Assembly (NCBI GenBank): GCA_016764015.1
Contig: JAESSR010000118.1
Location: 1-7,902, forward strand
Source of the DNA: Phycisphaerales bacterium
GTDB taxonomy: Bacteria; Planctomycetota; Phycisphaerae; Phycisphaerales; UBA1924
Length of the DNA stretch: 7,902 bases
Reading direction: 5' to 3'
Shown here piece after piece: positions 6,421-7,902 of the stretch. Below the pieces are notes generated by a model. That model did no database searches. It was not told where the DNA came from and worked only from the letters and a program-made list of their open reading frames with translations. Positions within the stretch are counted from its first letter, which is position 1; each line of letters starts with the position of its first letter. The translations under genes were made by a program, and so were the position numbers.

Positions 6421-6450
6421 AAAACCGCCGCACTTTCGTGTGGCGGTTTT
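6421..6450 (-). terminator. tRNA-Asn terminator, possibly bidirectional
   Basis: A 13-bp stem (6421-6433 with 6438-6450, one G-U type pair) closes a four-base loop. Read on the minus strand the loop is GAAA, a stable GNRA tetraloop, and the stem runs into TTTTTGTTT. It starts 3 nt past the tRNA 3' end at 6454. On the plus strand the right arm ends in TTTT, so it may also stop copAB transcripts coming the other way. Confidence 0.82.
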
Positions 6451-6453
6451 GAA

Positions 6454-6526
<73 letters not shown>

Positions 6527-6542
6527 ATAAGTTGCGAGACTA

Positions 6543-6570
6543 AGATTAGCCTCTTTCTTTGTTCGGTCAA
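6543..6570 (-). promoter_or_regulatory. Sigma70-type promoter of tRNA-Asn
   Basis: On the minus strand TTGACC (6570-6565) and TAATCT (6548-6543) are separated by 16 nt. Transcription would begin about 8-10 nt before the mature tRNA 5' end at 6526. The match is 5/6 at -35 and 4/6 at -10, and the position is right for a tRNA gene. Confidence 0.6.
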
Positions 6571-6640
6571 GTCGATCGCCCGCTTCGACGCCAGTTTCAT
6601 AAACCTTCTCGAACTGCTCAACCGATCCCCCCCACGCCCG

Positions 6641-6646
6641 TATAAC
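6641..6646 (+). promoter_or_regulatory. Possible -10 box close to the hydrolase start
   Basis: TATAAC ends 6 nt before the ATG at 6653, which would place the transcription start at or next to the A of ATG. That would give a leaderless mRNA. No good -35 box is seen at 16-18 nt spacing and no Shine-Dalgarno precedes the ATG. If the true start is the ATG at 6746 this site would instead give a ~95-nt leader. Confidence 0.3.
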
Positions 6647-6652
6647 CTTGAT

Positions 6653-7902
6653 ATGGCAGACACCCACACCCACCATCGCTTGGCACCGTCCTCCACCCAC
6701 TGTGCACAGGCTCACGCGTACTCATTGACTCATCCGATCCTCTGGATGCTCCTGATCCTCACAGGATTTGGGACGCTGGCCAATGGGCAGGGCGGCCCAT
6801 TCAAGATCGAGGGCAAGCCGCCGTCGATTGGGTATTTCACTCAATCAGACCAGCCTGTTGATCCTGATCTGATCGAGATCGAGATGATCGCCCAGATTAC
6901 ATCGGTGTTCTCGATCCTTGAGCCTCGCTCGTTCTCGACGCTTCGGCGCAAGCTCTCGCGTGATCCGATTGATCCCGATGCTCTCACCGACGAGAACCAA
7001 ATCGCGGTATTGCATATGCACCGTCGAAAGGTGCACAAGGCGATGGAGATTCATTGGATATCCGACGAGCTTCTCGCCATGCGATCGGTCGATGATCCAA
7101 CGCAGGTCTGGGGGATCGCCAGCGATGTCTTTGATCGTGTAGGTGTCGACTGGCCCAGTGAATCCAATAATGATTCGGCTACCGGCAATCAACGAGAGGA
7201 AGCCCGGGCGAGTGCATGGTCTGGCAGCGGGAGCAACAACTTTGTGCTCGCCCAGCCTTATGTTGAATCGCAGACCGTGCTTGACCTGCGGACCATCCGC
7301 GCACGGATCAAGAACCGATACCCGGCGCTCACTCGTTCGCTCGATCAGGAGACCTTCCGGGTGCGCCTGCCAAAGAAATACAACGCTGACTTCCCCGCTG
7401 GGGTCTTGGTATGGATCAGCCCGATGCCCGACGGGCGGATACCCAAGATATTCGAGCCCATCCTTGATGAGCTGGGCATGATCGCGATCGGCGTCGACAA
7501 CAACGGCAACAAACGCGCCATCACCGATCGATTACAGAACCATCTCGACTCGATCGAAACCCTCGCCCAGCACTATCGGATTGATCGCAAACGGATTTAT
7601 CTTACCGGGATGTCCGGGGGCGGACGGTGCAGCGGGATATTGCAGATCGTTTTCCCCGAGCTCTTCGCTGGAGCGGTGCCGATCGTTGGGTTTGATACCT
7701 ACCACCAAGCACCCACCGGCGACCCGGGCAGGTTCTGGCCGGCTCGCTTGGGCAAGCCTGCGGGTCGATGGATGAAGCTGCTCAAAGAGCGACGCATCGC
7801 TGCAATCACAGGCACCAATGATTTCAACGAGCCTGAGATGGGTGTCCGCAAGGACTTACTTTCTCGTGATGGCATCGAAATCCGCCTGGACATCATCGAG
7901 GG
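6653..7902 (+). CDS. Secreted or anchored alpha/beta-hydrolase, esterase/PHB-depolymerase-like (3' end beyond window)
   Basis: The frame is open from the ATG at 6653 to the window edge, 416 codons and part of another. It is a probable serine hydrolase of the alpha/beta fold acting outside the cytoplasm on an unknown ester or polymer. Residues ~29-45 (PILWMLLILTGFGTLANG) form a signal peptide or anchor, preceded by a His-rich 28-residue extension. The ATG at 6746 (Met32) would remove that extension but shorten the signal, so the start is uncertain. Residues ~50-215 have no recognised domain. The hydrolase region begins near 232 (TFRVRLPKKYN), then AGVLVWISP (249-257), AIGVDNNGN, RIYLTGMSGGG with nucleophile Ser321 in G-M-S-G-G, and GAVPIVG. 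The catalytic Asp and His should lie at or beyond the edge (GTNDFNEPEM may be near the acid). Neighbours give no substrate clue. Confidence 0.85.
   Translation, partial: MADTHTHHRLAPSSTHCAQAHAYSLTHPILWMLLILTGFGTLANGQGGPFKIEGKPPSIGYFTQSDQPVDPDLIEIEMIAQITSVFSILEPRSFSTLRRKLSRDPIDPDALTDENQIAVLHMHRRKVHKAMEIHWISDELLAMRSVDDPTQVWGIASDVFDRVGVDWPSESNNDSATGNQREEARASAWSGSGSNNFVLAQPYVESQTVLDLRTIRARIKNRYPALTRSLDQETFRVRLPKKYNADFPAGVLVWISPMPDGRIPKIFEPILDELGMIAIGVDNNGNKRAITDRLQNHLDSIETLAQHYRIDRKRIYLTGMSGGGRCSGILQIVFPELFAGAVPIVGFDTYHQAPTGDPGRFWPARLGKPAGRWMKLLKERRIAAITGTNDFNEPEMGVRKDLLSRDGIEIRLDIIE

Overview
The window looks like a piece of a chromosome from a diderm bacterium, most likely a marine planctomycete of the Phycisphaerae type. 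That placement is an inference. It rests on GC-rich but mixed codon use, several genes without a clear Shine-Dalgarno site, a Tat-exported CopA with an outer-membrane CopB, a fragment resembling the planctomycete/proteobacterial HNH-protein N-terminus, and REP-like palindromes. No 16S or ribosomal marker is present to fix it.

Layout. At the left edge lies one copy of a ~90-bp palindromic repeat, followed on the minus strand by a secreted YceI-family protein (99-767 plus stop). A ~190-bp divergent intergenic region carrying a perfect 13-bp inverted repeat separates it from a plus-strand lipoprotein-type endonuclease/exonuclease/phosphatase protein (956-2434). The stop codon of that gene lies inside a second copy of the repeat, which faces a third copy across 45 bp (2431-2658, a BIME-like pair). 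Next come a short ORF that looks like the broken N-terminus of an HNH-type protein (2683-2940), an unrecognised 108-aa Ser/Gln-rich protein (2956-3282) with a strong RBS, and a textbook rho-independent terminator (3319-3344).

The centre is a two-gene copper-resistance operon: copA, a Tat-exported multicopper oxidase (3473-5353), and copB, an outer-membrane copper-resistance protein (5350-6210), coupled by an ATGA overlap. A minus-strand tRNA-Asn(GTT) (6454-6526) follows, with a recognisable promoter and a GAAA-loop terminator. The right end is a plus-strand secreted or anchored alpha/beta-hydrolase (6653 to the edge, incomplete).

How they fit together. CopA and CopB form one periplasm/outer-membrane copper tolerance module; no regulator (CopRS, CueR) or copper pump is in view. 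The remaining genes are individually transcribed envelope or extracellular proteins with no obvious shared pathway. No large new system is evident. The most unusual material is the repeat family with conserved small hairpins placed right after gene ends, the long operator-like palindrome, and the contrast in GATC density between copA and the flanking genes.
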